From Aphelocoma coerulescens (Eukaryota; Chordata; Aves; Passeriformes; Corvidae), in the NCBI RefSeq assembly GCF_041296385.1, contig NW_027183992.1, positions 221,001 through 285,000 of the forward strand: a stretch of 64,000 nt of DNA, written 5' to 3'. Of this stretch, positions 34,336-46,836 are shown piece by piece. The first letter of the stretch is position 1. Each line of letters opens with the position of its first letter. The notes below the pieces were generated by a model. That model saw only the letters and a program-made list of their open reading frames with translations. It searched no databases and was not told the DNA's origin. Made by a program: the position numbers and the translations under genes.

Positions 34336-34968
34336 AACATGCACTGTACCAAGGGACACTGCAAAGTCCTTGAAGAGGGCAAGCCCTGCTCAGCAGAAAC
34401 CAAACCACCCCTGTTTGATCCACAGCATTCCCATCATGAATCTGAACCCAGCGTGTGCCAGCAATTGGGAAAAAAGGAGCCCTATGCCCATCAAAACCAG
34501 AGCAGTGGGAGCACCATGAGCACTCCTTGGGAAATCCTGACTTATTTAGAACAGAGGCAACGCGGAAGTCGGTGAGCGGTTACAGAAAACTCTTCCTGCC
34601 CTCGACAGCCAGTTCAGGAGAGCTCCCCAGAGACACAGGAACTTCAACTCCCTTTGTCTCTGGAAGATCTTCTCAGGCACAGAGAGTGTTTCCAGTTGGT
34701 ACCGCTGCAGTGTCCTGGGAGCCATGGGCTTGACACTGGTGGCAGCAGCACTCTTCCTGATGTGCCACTTGCTGCAGGGAATGATTCACTGCAGCAGGCT
34801 GAGCTCCCGTTCTTACTGCCAGGCTTTTTCTGGCCATGTGCATCTTTAGAGATGAGCTGGTTCTGCTGATCCCTGAGGTGGGCACAGGGCTGTGACGGCA
34901 CAAAGGGGCTGAGTGCTGGCGAGAGGCAGGGCTGGGATGTCACCCGGCTGTCCTGGCCCACAGCACTG

Positions 34969-34976
34969 TGACATCA
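34969..34976. promoter_or_regulatory. CRE-like octamer upstream of the right kinase
   Basis: TGACATCA (complement TGATGTCA) in CTGTGACATCACCG, 55 bases before the ATG at 35032. The flanking arms differ here by a one-base indel, but the octamer is unchanged. Confidence 0.4.
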
Positions 34977-35031
34977 CCGCGCAGTCGCTATGTAACACGG
35001 GCCAGCACCTGCAGCTGCCAGTGCAGTCGCG

Positions 35032-38000
35032 ATGGGACGCGCCGGAGCCATGTGTGACGGTGGCGTCCTGGTGATTGTGCTTGTCCTGCTGCTGGCCACT
35101 GTGGCTGTCTGGTGGGCCATTGGCCACTGGCAACCACGGAGGCGGCAGGCACGGACATCGAAGAGGCGCAAGCGCCCCGGGGTGCAGCCCAGAGGCTCAC
35201 GGAGGAAGCGAGGAGCCCCTGGGGCTCCCAGGTCCTCCAGGCCTCGGGCGACCCTTCGCAAGCGGCCACGTGCTCCCGCGAGCCCTCTGAACAGCCCCTG
35301 CAGCTGCGGCCCCTGCGTGGCAGTGGCCCAGGAGCTGCAGGAACTGATGCTGCTGCTCTGGGCTCGCAATGGGACATGGGTGCCGCTCTACTCTGGGATG
35401 TGGCAGGCGTTGTGGAAAGAACTGGAGGAGCTGGTGAAGCGAGGCCACCTGCCCTGCTGTGGCTCGTCCAGCTCCTCCAGGAGCCTCCATCCCTTCAAGA
35501 GGCTGCTCCCAGCAAGATTCTCCATCCCTGGGAGAGCCTCAAGCCTTGCAAGGACGGCACACCATGAGGGACCCACCATCCAGGCAAGAAGCTCAGGCTG
35601 TCAGAGATCCTCCATCCTGCCACGAGCCTCCGCTATCTCTGACAGCCTCTATCCCCCGCAGACGCTCAGTGAGACCTGTCAGCCTGCAGAAGGTGCAGAG
35701 CCTGTGGACAGGTCTCCCAGCTCCCTTGGACTCACGGACTTCAACAATACGGGCGCAACCCTGACAACTGACGTGGCCAGGGAAAGCCCAGAAGTCCAAG
35801 TGGGAGCCCAGCCCGATCCAGGGGAGCCTTCTCAGGAGCAGGTGGCGGAGCAGCAAGTGAGCTGGAGCCAGCAGTTGCCGGCCCACAGCTCCCAGGACGC
35901 TGTGCTGGCTGTGCCAGCTGGCAACAGCCCGTGCCTGGTGGCAGAGACGACCCTCAAGAGACCCAGGAGGTTCCTCCATCTCCAGGAAGCTGCTCCAAGA
36001 CGGCCACCGACTACCAGGAAGGCCTTTCTGGTAGCAGGTGAGATCTTCTGAGGAGCTGTCTGAGGCTTCCTCGGGGCTCTTGAGGGGCATCCACAGGCCA
36101 GGCCAGGGCCCTTGAGAGCAGCAGTCTCTGGCTGTTTCCAGTGCTTCTGATGCCACGGCTTCAAAAAACCCCTCCCTGGTTTGCAGCTGCTCCTGACACC
36201 CCCCTGTGCGAGTCCTCGGGCTGTAGCCCCGGCAGTCCTCAAGAGCAGAGTCCAGCCCACGACGCCGGGGACAGCGACGGTGCCGCCCTGCCCCGCTGCC
36301 CTCCGGCTCCTGCAGCCGCCTCTGCGCGCTCCCCTGCCCCAGCTCTGCCGCTCCCCTGCCCGACGGCTGCAAGGCGGTGGCCGCTGCCCGGCGCGCAGCA
36401 GGAAGCAGGTCAGAGCAACGTGGCCCGCGGTGGCTCGGCCCGCTTCACTCGCGGGCACTTGGCCGGGGGGGCCCTGGGCGCAAGGCTGATGGCTCGGTCT
36501 CGGTCGCAGGGCAAAAGAAGAAGCTGCAGGAGCTGTACCAGCTGGGCCCTCAGCTGGGCAGCGGTGGCTTCGGCACCGTTTTCTCGGGCATCCGCCTCTC
36601 AGACGGGAGTCCGGTAAGTGGCCGGGACGGCGGGGCGCGGGAGGAGGGCCAGGGGCGGGGCGGGGCAGGGCTTGAGCTCAGCCCCGTCTCTCGTGGGCTT
36701 GCAGGTGGCCATCAAACGCGTGGCCCGGGAGAGCGTCGTGCAGTGGTACGAGCTGGTGAGTGAGCGGGGCCACCGCGCCAGAGCGGGGCGTGGCGGGCAG
36801 GGATAAGGCCGGGCCCCAGGGCGGGAGGCGGCGCAGGGCGGGGGGAGCGGGTGTGGGCTCAGCGTGCGAGCCGGAGCATCGCGGGCCCGGGGATGCCAAA
36901 CACTGGTGATGGGGCCGGGCAGGGGGGCACCCCCCACGCATCCCCTGGGCGGGAGGAAGCCCAAGCACCAGGGAGGCTGCCCAAGGGGGCACTGGGCCAT
37001 CCCAGGCACGAGGCAGCGGAGCCACAGGGCAGTATCAGGCCTGCTGGAGGCACTGTCTCCTCCTCACAGCCCGACGGCACCCGTGTTCCCATGGAGATCG
37101 TGCTCATGGAGAAGGTGGGCTCTGGCTGCCACAACATCATCCAGCTCCTCGACTGGTTTGAGCTGCCTGACAGCTTCCTGCTGGTGATGGAGCGTCCGGA
37201 GCCATCGCAGGATCTCCTGGCCTTCCTGCTGGAGCAGGGGTCCCTGTGTGAGGAGATGGCGCGCTGGCTTTTCTGCCAGGTGCTGGAGGCCGTGCGGCAC
37301 TGCACCGCCTGCGGCGTCCTGCACCGGGACATCAAGCCAGAGAATCTCCTCGTGGACCCGGAGAGCGGCGACCTGAAGCTCATCGACTTCGGTTGCGGCA
37401 CCTTCCTCCAGGAGCAGGCCTTCACGCGATTTGCCGGTGAGCCCACAGGCCGGGCCCTGCTCCCAGTGCCAGGCACTGCACGGCCCCATTCCCTCCTGGG
37501 CTGTGGGCCGCGGCATTCAGCCGGCTGCCGGCCGCCCTTTGGCACGGGGCAGATGCTGTGCCCCAGGAGCCAGCTGCCAGCCCTGCCCACAGAGGGGGGC
37601 TGCCAAAGCCAGGCCCCGGCCGCTCGGCTTGGCAGGCCCGCAAGGGCTTGGGCTGCTCCGCTGGCCTTGTTTGCCTTGCAGAATGGTTTCTTGGCTTTGG
37701 CCAATTGGCTGGGGAACGCCCGGTGGCCTCGGGGGGAAGTTGTGGCCACCGGTGCAGCCCCTGCTTCTGCCAGGAGGCTGGCACCAGGCTCTGGAAGCCA
37801 GCAGCCTGCACCTGGACAGCGCCGCCTGTCTCCCCTAGGAACACACACGTACAGCCCACCCGAGTGGATCTGCCTTGGCTGCTACCACGGCCATTCGGCA
37901 ACCATCTGGTCCCTGGGTGTGCTGCTGTACGTCATGGTCTGCGGGAACATGCCCTTCCAGGAGGACCGTGACATCGTGTCGGGGCAGCTCTTCTTCTGGC

Positions 38001-38443
38001 AGCAGGTCTCTCCAGGTTGGTGTCTGGCCTCAAGAAGGCAGGCTCTGGCAGATGGCCCCGCGCAGCCCAGCGTGGCCCTCACGCAGCTGCGCGGGAGGCC
38101 CATCTGCCCTCAAGGGCTGGCCGCAGGAGGCAGCCCGTGACGACGTGGTCGGTGTGGCCTGCTTGGCTGCAGGAGGTGGCGCGTGTCCTGCCGTGCCACT
38201 GTCCCGCAAAGGGCAGAGTCAGCCGGGAGGCTGGCACAGCTCTGAGCACACGCAGCACGGCCCGGGCCCTGCGGGCGCCGGGAGCAGCTGGGCAGGAGCC
38301 TTCTGCAAGTGACCGGCGCTTTCTGGTTTCTCTCCCCAGAGTGCCAACATCTGATCCGCTGGTGTTTGTCCAAGCACCCCGCGGACAGGCCAGCGCTGGA
38401 GGAGATCTTGCGCCACCCTTGGGTGCGGGGCGGGCGTCTTTGA
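35032..38443 (+). CDS. Membrane-anchored PIM-like Ser/Thr kinase, right palindrome copy
   Basis: Exons 35032-36037, 36187-36408, 36510-36613, 36705-36755, 37070-37436, 37839-38015 and 38340-38443 (TGA). All have AG/GT borders, phases 1,1,0,0,1,1 agree at every junction, and the sum of 2031 bases gives 676 aa. Residues 11-29 form one hydrophobic segment; [13 protein letters not shown] follows, so an N-out, C-in anchor is likely. Residues 36-409 are basic then Ser/Pro-rich, with a helical Leu/Trp patch near 95-135 ([15 protein letters not shown]). The kinase spans about 415-670: GSGGFG (427-431), K448, ERPEP hinge (502), HRD 546-548, DFG 567-569, [15 protein letters not shown]. It matches PIM1 in hinge, activation loop and C-lobe. 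Poly(A) signal AATAAA is at 38507. PIM kinases are constitutively active and lack regulatory domains; an anchored N-terminus would be unusual. The start of exon 1 as part of this transcript rests on phase and donor (GCAG/GTGAGA), not on RNA. Confidence 0.8.
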
Positions 38444-39367
38444 TGCCTTGCCGGAGCCTCTGCAGCACCCGATTACCGAGTCCCACGCAGGACTGAGGGC
38501 TCGAGAAATAAAACAACCACAAACCCATGCCGGGGTGTCAAGTCTGGTCCTGTTTAGCAACTTCAGCTAAAGAACCCTCTTGGGTAAAGGGGTAATCAGA
38601 GTGTTCCCTTCAGCCTTTGTCAAGCTTTTGATGCCTTTCCTCCAGGCATCATGGCAGTTCTGTGTCTTCAAGCACAGGCTGTAGTACAGGCAGGAGGGGC
38701 TGTAACAAGCCAAGAAATGCAACAGTGAAACAACAGCCGCCCTTTCAAACTGACGCGGCCACTTGGGTTCACCAGAAGTGATACCTGGGCTCGTGTGTGC
38801 ATTCCAAGGGCCAGCAGGTGGCAGGGACAGAGATGCTGCTCACCTGCCAAAGCTGTGAGGAGAAGCAGAAACGCCAAAACATCATTTCAGGTCAAGCCCT
38901 AATGAACTCTTGCTCTTTCTTCCCCTCACACTGGCAGCAGGCAAATGCAGCCCGGTCTGCCTGGATTTAGGGGACAGCAGCATCTAAAGGGGCTGTGCAG
39001 GGGTACGCAGATGCCGAAAGAGACTCTAGGACAGATGGACACGCTCCAGCTGGCTCGGCCTCCCAAGCTGGGGCAGGGAAAGAGCGGGAGGGGACCCCCG
39101 CTGCAGAGGAAGGAGCGGCAGAGAAAGTGATCCCTAGGGACTCCAAGGGAACCCCCCTGGTGTTACCAGCCTCTAACCCCGTCTCACATTCGGGAGTTGT
39201 GTTATGTAACAGAGCAACTCTTGATAACTTTGTTGTACCATGTAGCCCAGAGCTTTAGAACACGGGGTGGAAGGAGTGGTACTTCTCCCCAGCTGCCTTC
39301 TGGAGACTTTGCTATGCCAACAAAGAATCCCTGAATGCTCGTAGCACCTCCTGTCCAGCAAGGGAGG

Positions 39368-40670
39368 TAGACAAGGAAAAACAACCTCAAGTGGCCACAG
39401 ACCTCCTCCTGCTTCTGCTGCATTTCACATTTTTCAGCCCCAGAAGTGCATCCCTCTCTATTACCCTTTCTATTTGCTTCTACCCTTCCAGGAGATTTTT
39501 CTTTATAGCAGATGCTTTTCATGTTTAGAAACCACAGCATCCTCTGGGGGACAGGGAAACACTCCCACATACAGATGAGGGAATAGGCCCCTGAGAGGAG
39601 GCAGCTGCTTGAACAAGATCTAAAGCAGAAAATGAATCCAGAGCATTTGTCTCTACTTTTGTCTCCCTATTGAGCAGAACAGCACTAGATGATCTTCACT
39701 CATGTACAGTCATTTTTTACAACCTTATTGGCCCTAGCAGCCTCATAAAAGCAGTTCATCTGCAACATGTGTCCTGCTGCCCTTGCTACAGGGACAAGGT
39801 GTCTGTGGCTTCAAAGCTCTGATCAGCCTAGGCTCTTCTTTCCTGTCTATGCATTGTGCTGGGCTTTCTGCATGGTTTAAAGAAACCAGAGAGTTTGGGA
39901 AACTAGTTCTGGATGTACTGATACCAAACAGGTGCTGTGCCATAGTATGTGATAATGTGTGTGGCATTGAGCAGAAGCCAGGCAGAATCAGGGAGAGCTG
40001 AAAAGCTTCTAATTACATCTGTGGAAGCCTGGGAACCAGAGGAGAGGCCTGAAACTACAGAAACCAAATAATGAAACATCTCTTTTTCAGACAACTTGCA
40101 GGAGAGGGAAAGATGATGCAGGAGTTGGGATCCAGAGACTAAAGGGCACCTGCTCTGCCCCAGTGTTATTGTCACTGCAGCTGCAGGATGTCGGCGGGTC
40201 CTTTGAGGCAGGTGAGGCTTGGGGGCACAGAGCTATACCATATAGCTATACCATAAAGCATTCATGCCAACAGCAGAGAAGGCAAAGAGACACAGGAGAT
40301 GATGGGTTTTTCCTTGTAAGCCTGAGGAATTCACAGGAATCCCCATTTTCCCCAGCTTCCCTACAGTATCAGTGTTTAGACATCACCCTACCTTAGAGGA
40401 TCTTCAAAAATCTCCCTTTATAGTGAGCAGAGAAACTGGTATTTCTCTGTAAGTGGCCACGATCCCCCTTGGCAGTGCAGCTGTTACTGCAATTTTACTT
40501 TGGGGAAGTTAAACACCAGTCTCATCTCTAAAAGCATCCTCACTCACTTTACCTCAGGAAGGTGCCTCAGGAAGTGCCTCAGGAAGGGTAAAAAGAGGGG
40601 CTTTAACACAAGCACACACCCTCCTCAGCTGTGCTGTTAAATGCCAGGTTGCAATCCAGAGACTTACCTT
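39368..40670. other. No gene recognised
   Basis: Between the right arm and the last HYDIN exon no coding similarity was seen. It may be HYDIN intron or flank. Confidence 0.4.
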
Positions 40671-42359
40671 CTCCACTCAGAAAGGGAATTCTTTGGCTGA
40701 TACTTCTATAGAGGGACCAATAAACTCACAAGTAAGGACTGTTTCTGTTACTGGCTCTGCGGTTGTGCTTTCCCCAATGGTGGCTTCACACAGCACGTAA
40801 TCCTGCACCTCCTGCCTGCAAGAGACACTTGTCACCAGCAGCTGCTGGCATCCAGCAAACTGGCTCACCACCCACCACGGGCCCTATTCCTGCCACAGAG
40901 TTATGGTCACTGCCCCCTTTTCTTCCTGTGATGCAGCTTATTTATTCTGCATTCAATTGTCTCTAACACTGCACCCCAACAGCCACAAAAGGCACTTGTG
41001 AGACCCTCCCTCCCTTCTCACACAGCTTTTGTCTTACTCTGTGCATACCCCAGATAAACCACTTGGCACTTGTTTAATTCACTTTCTTCTTGGGCTCCTA
41101 GTCTAAGTGTAACTTATTTCTCTGTCTTTCCTTGCTGACTCAGCATGCAACACTGTTTGCCCAAAAGAGCAGTATTTCCTTCCACCCCTATTTTGGGATC
41201 AGCACTGGGTTTTGGTAGATGTGAAATCACGATAAAGCCTTAGCTGGCCTGATGGTGGCCAGCAAGGAAAGCAACTGGTGCTGCCATGGAAACGTGTGGC
41301 CTTAAGCCAGTTTCTTGAAGGCCCCTGCTCATTCCCCCAGGCAAATGTCAAGGGACTGCGGAACAAGCCCAGGGGAGGGGATCTGATGGTTCCCCAGGCT
41401 CAGCCCTTGGTGGGGACCTCACCTGCCGAACGCTGGAGAAGCCTTGCACCGCCATGTGAGCTGACTCGTCTGGCTGCAGCTCCATTGACCGTGGCTGCAG
41501 CTGAAACAGGGGCTCTGGGAATCCTCTTCGTCCTTGGAGCTACTGACAGATGTGAGGCTCTGGCCCTCCTCCTCAGGTGGTCTGTAACATTCCATGGTCC
41601 AGTAGAGCCAATGGAAACGGTAGCCCCCGTTTGTGAATTTGAACCAACAAAAGCAGGGAATGAGGCTAGAAGAGAAGACAAGATAGAAAACAGTATGGGA
41701 GTAGCTATATTTCCCTGGTCATCAGATTGCTCCCAGTGAACAATTTGAGGTGTTAATAGCTTGGAGACTGTCTTCATTTCCAGGTCTTAATGTGGACCAG
41801 AAACAGTGACTGATAATCTGCCCTTCTGATGTCATCATTGCAAAGAGAAATATGTTTATAACGGCAGTGTAGCCTTTTCCAGGAGATGCTGACAGGACCT
41901 GGTGTTTTCCTCCAAAATGTTTGTTCTGGGGTGATTCATCCTGTTACTGTATTTTGTATTAATCTGCACCCAAAACTATCACTCAATCTTTGAGATCCTG
42001 CACTTGGGGACCCTGTAGGGGGGGTACGACCGCCATCCTGAAGTCTGCAGCAACAAAACCCTCATTGACGAGGTGAAAGGTTTGTGTATTACAACGTAGC
42101 GCTGGGATCATGACAAATTCTATCAGTCTTGGACTTGGGTAGATATCCGCCCGCGTTCCAGTGCTCCGTAACACCTGTCTCTGTTCCAGAAAGCAGGCAA
42201 GAAAGATTTGAAAAAAAAACCAAACCACAACAGGGAAAGCTAAAAAGCTTAAACAGCTCAATCCTGCTCAAGTTATTTCTTTAGGGATAACTACCACTCT
42301 CCAGCTGAAATACTGGGCTTTTGGGGGGGGAAAAAAAAAAGACACATTCACCTTTAGTG

Positions 42360-42700
42360 GTGGGGAGGGTGGTTCCGAGCGCAGGGGAGCCGGCCAAAGT
42401 CACGATACCAACACCGATACTATTTGAGCATCGTGCTTCCTTTATTGTTTACTTACACTCACTTATATCTACAAAGCTTCACGCACTATTTCCACAGGAC
42501 AGCCTCTAAGCAGCAGGGGAGCCGACCAGCGTGTCACTTTTCCCAAGGCTGTTCAAGGCTGCCTGCTGCCAGGTGTCTTTCTGGCCTATCTGCAGCCTGA
42601 GGCCCCTTCAGGGGTGCTTCTGCAGCAGCCCTGGGTTGCCCAAACTCTCCTGGGCTATCATATGCCCCTGTTCCACAAGGAATCCCTATACATTCACCTC
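42360..42700 (-). mobile_element. Probable LTR fragment in HYDIN region
   Basis: On minus an AATAAAGGAAGC poly(A) motif (complement at 42440) precedes GTATCGGTGTTGGTATCGTG. The flanks look like R-U5 sequence. Ends unresolved. Confidence 0.35.
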
Positions 42701-45337
42701 CAAATTAAAAAGGATTAAGGTAAGAGAAAGCTTCAAACTACAAATTATTGGCCCAAAGGTAAAAGCTTTTCAAGAAATCTGTAATTAAGACCAGGCTGAC
42801 AGTTAAACAACTGGTTATTCTAGTGGGGAGAAACCCTCCTCTTTAAGGTAAGGAGTGTGATAGTTAAAAGCAACTGTTTTGTCAAACTTCAGGCTCCCTG
42901 CCACAGCCTGCACTGCCTGGCCCTCCTGTTGACTGACTTACATGCAGTGCCACACTGGCCCAGTGTGATGGTGCCATGCAGGGGATTTGGCATCATCATT
43001 TCCGTATGTCTTAATATGTTTGGATCCTTGCAACTACTTTCCAAATGCCAGCTTTCCTTTCTTTTACAGAAAGCTCAAGGTTTCCAGAAATCTTCTGACA
43101 TTCTCTTTTGTGCTCAGAGAGATGACATGACATTTTTAAACAGATGTTTCCAAAGTTAATGGCATTTTAAAGATTAATTAACTAAAATTATCCTTGATTC
43201 CAGCTTAGATGAACTATATGCTGTGTCAGACACTGAGATTACCACCTATAAGGCATGAGCTGTGTATGCCACCAATCCCTTCTGTCCTTCTCCACACCAG
43301 CCTGTGCCTGTTTTCTCTGGAACAATCCCTGTACGCTTTGCACCCTGCCAGGATGAGTTGCACAAAGGCACACGTCTCCCCTTGCACTCACCAGCAAGTT
43401 TCCTTCATCCCTGAACACGCCAGTAAGGACACTGGTGTCATACTCGCCCAATTTTTGGGCTTCGATTGTAACTGGAATCTCTGCTACGCTGAAAGGCTGG
43501 ACTATCCCACAGGGCTCGGAGCTGGAGTAGAACACAGGAGTATCTTCCTTGCGTTTCTAGAAGGGACAGAATCAAATGCAACTTCAGAGGGACCTCTGAA
43601 GAAACTTTAAAGTCCTTAACATCCACCACAATGGCAACTCACACACTTCTAAAAATCCCCAGGAAAAAGGTGAAAGGCACAAACAAGATGCAAGAATTGT
43701 AGGTTTAGCATTCTCAGGGGGTCCTGCAAGGAGGCTGCCAGCACAGGCGTTGGTGTCTGTGGATGCAGCAGCTTTTCACAACCCTCTAAGATCTCCCACA
43801 TCCCGAAGACTAGAACATGAACTGTTTCCTCAGGAGGTTAAACTGCACCCTAAAGTTTACATTCAGGTAGGAACTTGTTCTCAGCAGATCTTTAAGACTG
43901 AATAGAAACCAGCAAACCAAACCCTTTTTTCCCCCCAATAATCTCCTCAATAATATTGGAGAGGAGGAGGTGGATGCGATGCCAAACCTGGGCAATAAGC
44001 CCGTAGCAGCCAGGAATGTGGCTGTTATTCACAATGAGGAACTTCCTCTCGTACGGCTCCTTCAGATGGCACTCATCGTAGCACAGGATGTAGGGGTACA
44101 CTTTCAGCTTAGGAACGATGCATCTGGGGAAAGAGATGGCCCCAAGGGAATCAGAGCTACTGAGAATGGAGAACGTTTGCCCCTGAAGGTTGTGAAATGG
44201 AGCGTAACACATCTGTCACTGTCAAATCGACATTTAACAGCCCTACAGTGATAAATTGCCTTCAAAGTCTTCCCACTCAAACATGACTTGTCAAGGAGGA
44301 GCAAACCCTGAAAGGCAGCACCCAGAGGCTGCCAAGTGGCCCAGGCAGAGCACTTGTCCCACAGCTGCCTCAGCCCCTCCTTTATCCAAGAAGGCTTGAA
44401 AGGACTCCTGGAACAGCCCCAGTGATCCATGAGCTCTGGGGGAGCCTTGCCAACAAGGACCAGTGCTCACCAAGGCTCAAAGAACACAAGACTACAGTGT
44501 CTCAGTAAAAATAACTCCCTTCTCTCCCATGGCGCTGTTGCCCTGGCCTGAGAAGTCAGCTGGCTTGCCCCAGCCTTGGAGGGCACAAGCCACCACCTGC
44601 CCTACAGAGTGGGTGATCACCCTCTCCCACCTCCTACAGCTCCCTTGGTCCTTCACCCCACGGCTCTCTACACTGACTGTCCCCATTTGCACTTGCTTGA
44701 CAAAACTGCTGCCCAGGCACTGACCAGACGGCTCTGCCTGGGAGAGGGAGCTGCATCCCTCTTGTCATTAAACTGATGTCCACAGCAGCATAGCAGGATG
44801 GAATTTGGCTGCAGCAAGAACAACTTCTGGGTTAAGCCTGAGAACATTAAAGCCAAAACGGGAAGCAGAGGGAAGGAGAAAAACTAGAGCTGACCTGCCA
44901 CATTAAGGGCTGTTTTCCCTTCATAAGATCTTGCCCTCACCACCCTCGCTGTGAGCCACTTCCCCACTGGCAAGTGCCCTCATTAACAGAACCAGACCCT
45001 GACTCTCAGCAGGCTGCTCCCTGTGTCCCAAACCAATGCTGCAGGGTGCTCACAACCCAGCACAACTCCACCTCTTGCGGGAAAAAGGAGAAGAGGCCCT
45101 CGGGAAATTTGTTCCACCTCAAGCACCAAAAACCAGGCCAATAAATTATACCATTCCTGTTCCTTTTAGAAAAAGGCCCAGGGTCATGCTGGGGTGGAAG
45201 CAGGGGTGCTTTTCACCACAGGCTGCTTTCCAAGTACTGCTGTTCTCATGTCCAGCTGGGCAGAACACAAGGTCATTAAGCAACACTTCTCCTTGGGAGC
45301 TGCAGCCAGCGAAGCCTGTGCATGGCAGTGTGCTGGG

Positions 45338-45979
45338 TGTTCCGGTTTGGCCAAATTTAGAAATATATCCTCTGAGAGAAGGCACAATCACCCCTCCCCC
45401 ACCAGGGTCGGGAAAAAATAAATTTTCCTCGAAGGAAAGTGAAGGAGATAAAACTATTTATTTAACAAACACACGGGAAAGGAAAATAATGCTAAATAAT
45501 AAAATCTCTCGCTGTGGAGGAAAAAGCTGGGAAAGTGTCAGAGTCCTGCCTTTGGTCTCCTCGGAGCTGGGGCTTGGCCCAGGGCCAGGCCCTCTGTGCC
45601 CGGTGGAAAGTCCTCCCGATGTGCTCTGATGTTACAGCAATCAAGCAGTCCAGTAGAAAAGGGAGAAAATCCGAAATTCCAGGGAAGGAAAAATTCAACT
45701 CTCAGTCTCTCTCCGGAGAACAAAGCAGCTGAACAACTGGCCAAAAAACTGTCCTGGGAGCAGCAAGCCGGGTGCTTCCTCCCTCCCCTGCCACAGCTAG
45801 GAAACCAATTGCTATCTGTGTGTGACCTTGAACAAGCTGCAAACTGCTTTGAAAAAGTTTTGCTCAGTTTTTTTCCTTCCCTCTCTCAGGCTCAGTTTAG
45901 AGGCATAGAAAGGCACAGGAATTAATTTCTGGGCATAGGCAGCGATATGGGATACACATCATAAGGTCACCCCCAGGCA
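45338..45979 (-). mobile_element. Solo LTR in a HYDIN intron, with target duplication
   Basis: On plus it reads TGTTCCGGTTTGGCC ... CCCCAGGCA, 642 bp, flanked by perfect CTGGG at 45333-45337 and 45980-45984. By analogy with related bird LTRs the CCGGTTTGG end is the 3' end, so it reads on minus. It lies only 29 bases below HYDIN exon 46008-46108, just past that exon's donor. Confidence 0.85.
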
Positions 45980-46836
45980 CTGGGGGAGGCCAGGGAAATG
46001 CTGATACCTGCCCATGACGTTCAGTGCCAACACTCCCTCACCAACACCCTCCATGACCACCAGGATACACCGGTAGTATTCCATCACGGTGTTGGAACAC
46101 AGGGTCACCTGGTGGAAGAGAAGAGCAGTAAATTCTTCCTTACAAAAGCTCATTGCCCGTGTGTGGTGTCCTCCAGTTCTTGTTTCATGGCAAGGAAGGG
46201 GAGGATTTTGCCTTAATTCTTCTGCTGGTCCATGTGTAGAGCACAGTCTCTGGGAGTAACACAAGCCTTCTGGCAATACCGGATTTGTTAAACACACCCT
46301 TCTATCAGGGCATAGGTCAGCTAAATTGAAACATTAGAGTAAAGCTCTGTGCACCACTGTATTCAAATTAAGGGGCCAATTTTTGATCTGACTGCAATGA
46401 CATAAACGCAGAGGAAGTCTGCTGACTTGAACAGAACTAGTCCAGCTTTACAGCAAGAAATTGAGGGCAAAGTGTGGCCCAGCAGGTGCTGGGCAGTTCA
46501 TGGCTGCAGAGTTTTTTCTGTCTCCCCTGGAGATCCTTGCAGTGAACACAACTCATCTGCTCATCTGCTCCAGGAGAGGAGAAATGAGACCAGGAAGAAA
46601 AGCAAACTGCTTTATACAGTGACATCTCTCTAATAGCCACCTCCTGTCCTCATCCTTCCTCTACGCACTTTCAATCAAAGAAATCTCTCTCAAAAGTACA
46701 AGAATGGCTTCTGTACTGATCATCTGGTACACGGTTTCAGCTTGTCATTTTGGAGACAAAACAGCTCCTTCAGGAGCATCCCCAGTAACCCAGCTAACAG
46801 AGGCCTCACATGGGTGCAGGTCTATTAATGCCGTAA

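Larger units (their letters stand above)
27884..34887. other. Palindrome spacer, 7.0 kb, no intact gene
   Basis: Holds CR1 pieces (28200-28880 minus, 34120-34335 plus), retroviral pol debris (30480-31580 plus) and unassigned sequence. 28880-30450 and 31600-34110 show no recognised coding content. A GC-rich, promoter-like patch lies at 32040-32240. A block at 28048-28200 recurs in the same orientation at 34332-34484. Confidence 0.7.
34888..39367. repeat. Right arm of the 4.48 kb palindrome
   Basis: Mirror of 23401-27883. The inner edge begins GGCTGTGACGG at 34888 and the outer edge ends CAAGGGAGG at 39367. Outer-arm sequence beyond the kinase gene (38520-39367) has no recognised gene but is as well conserved between arms as the gene itself. 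Confidence 0.95.
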
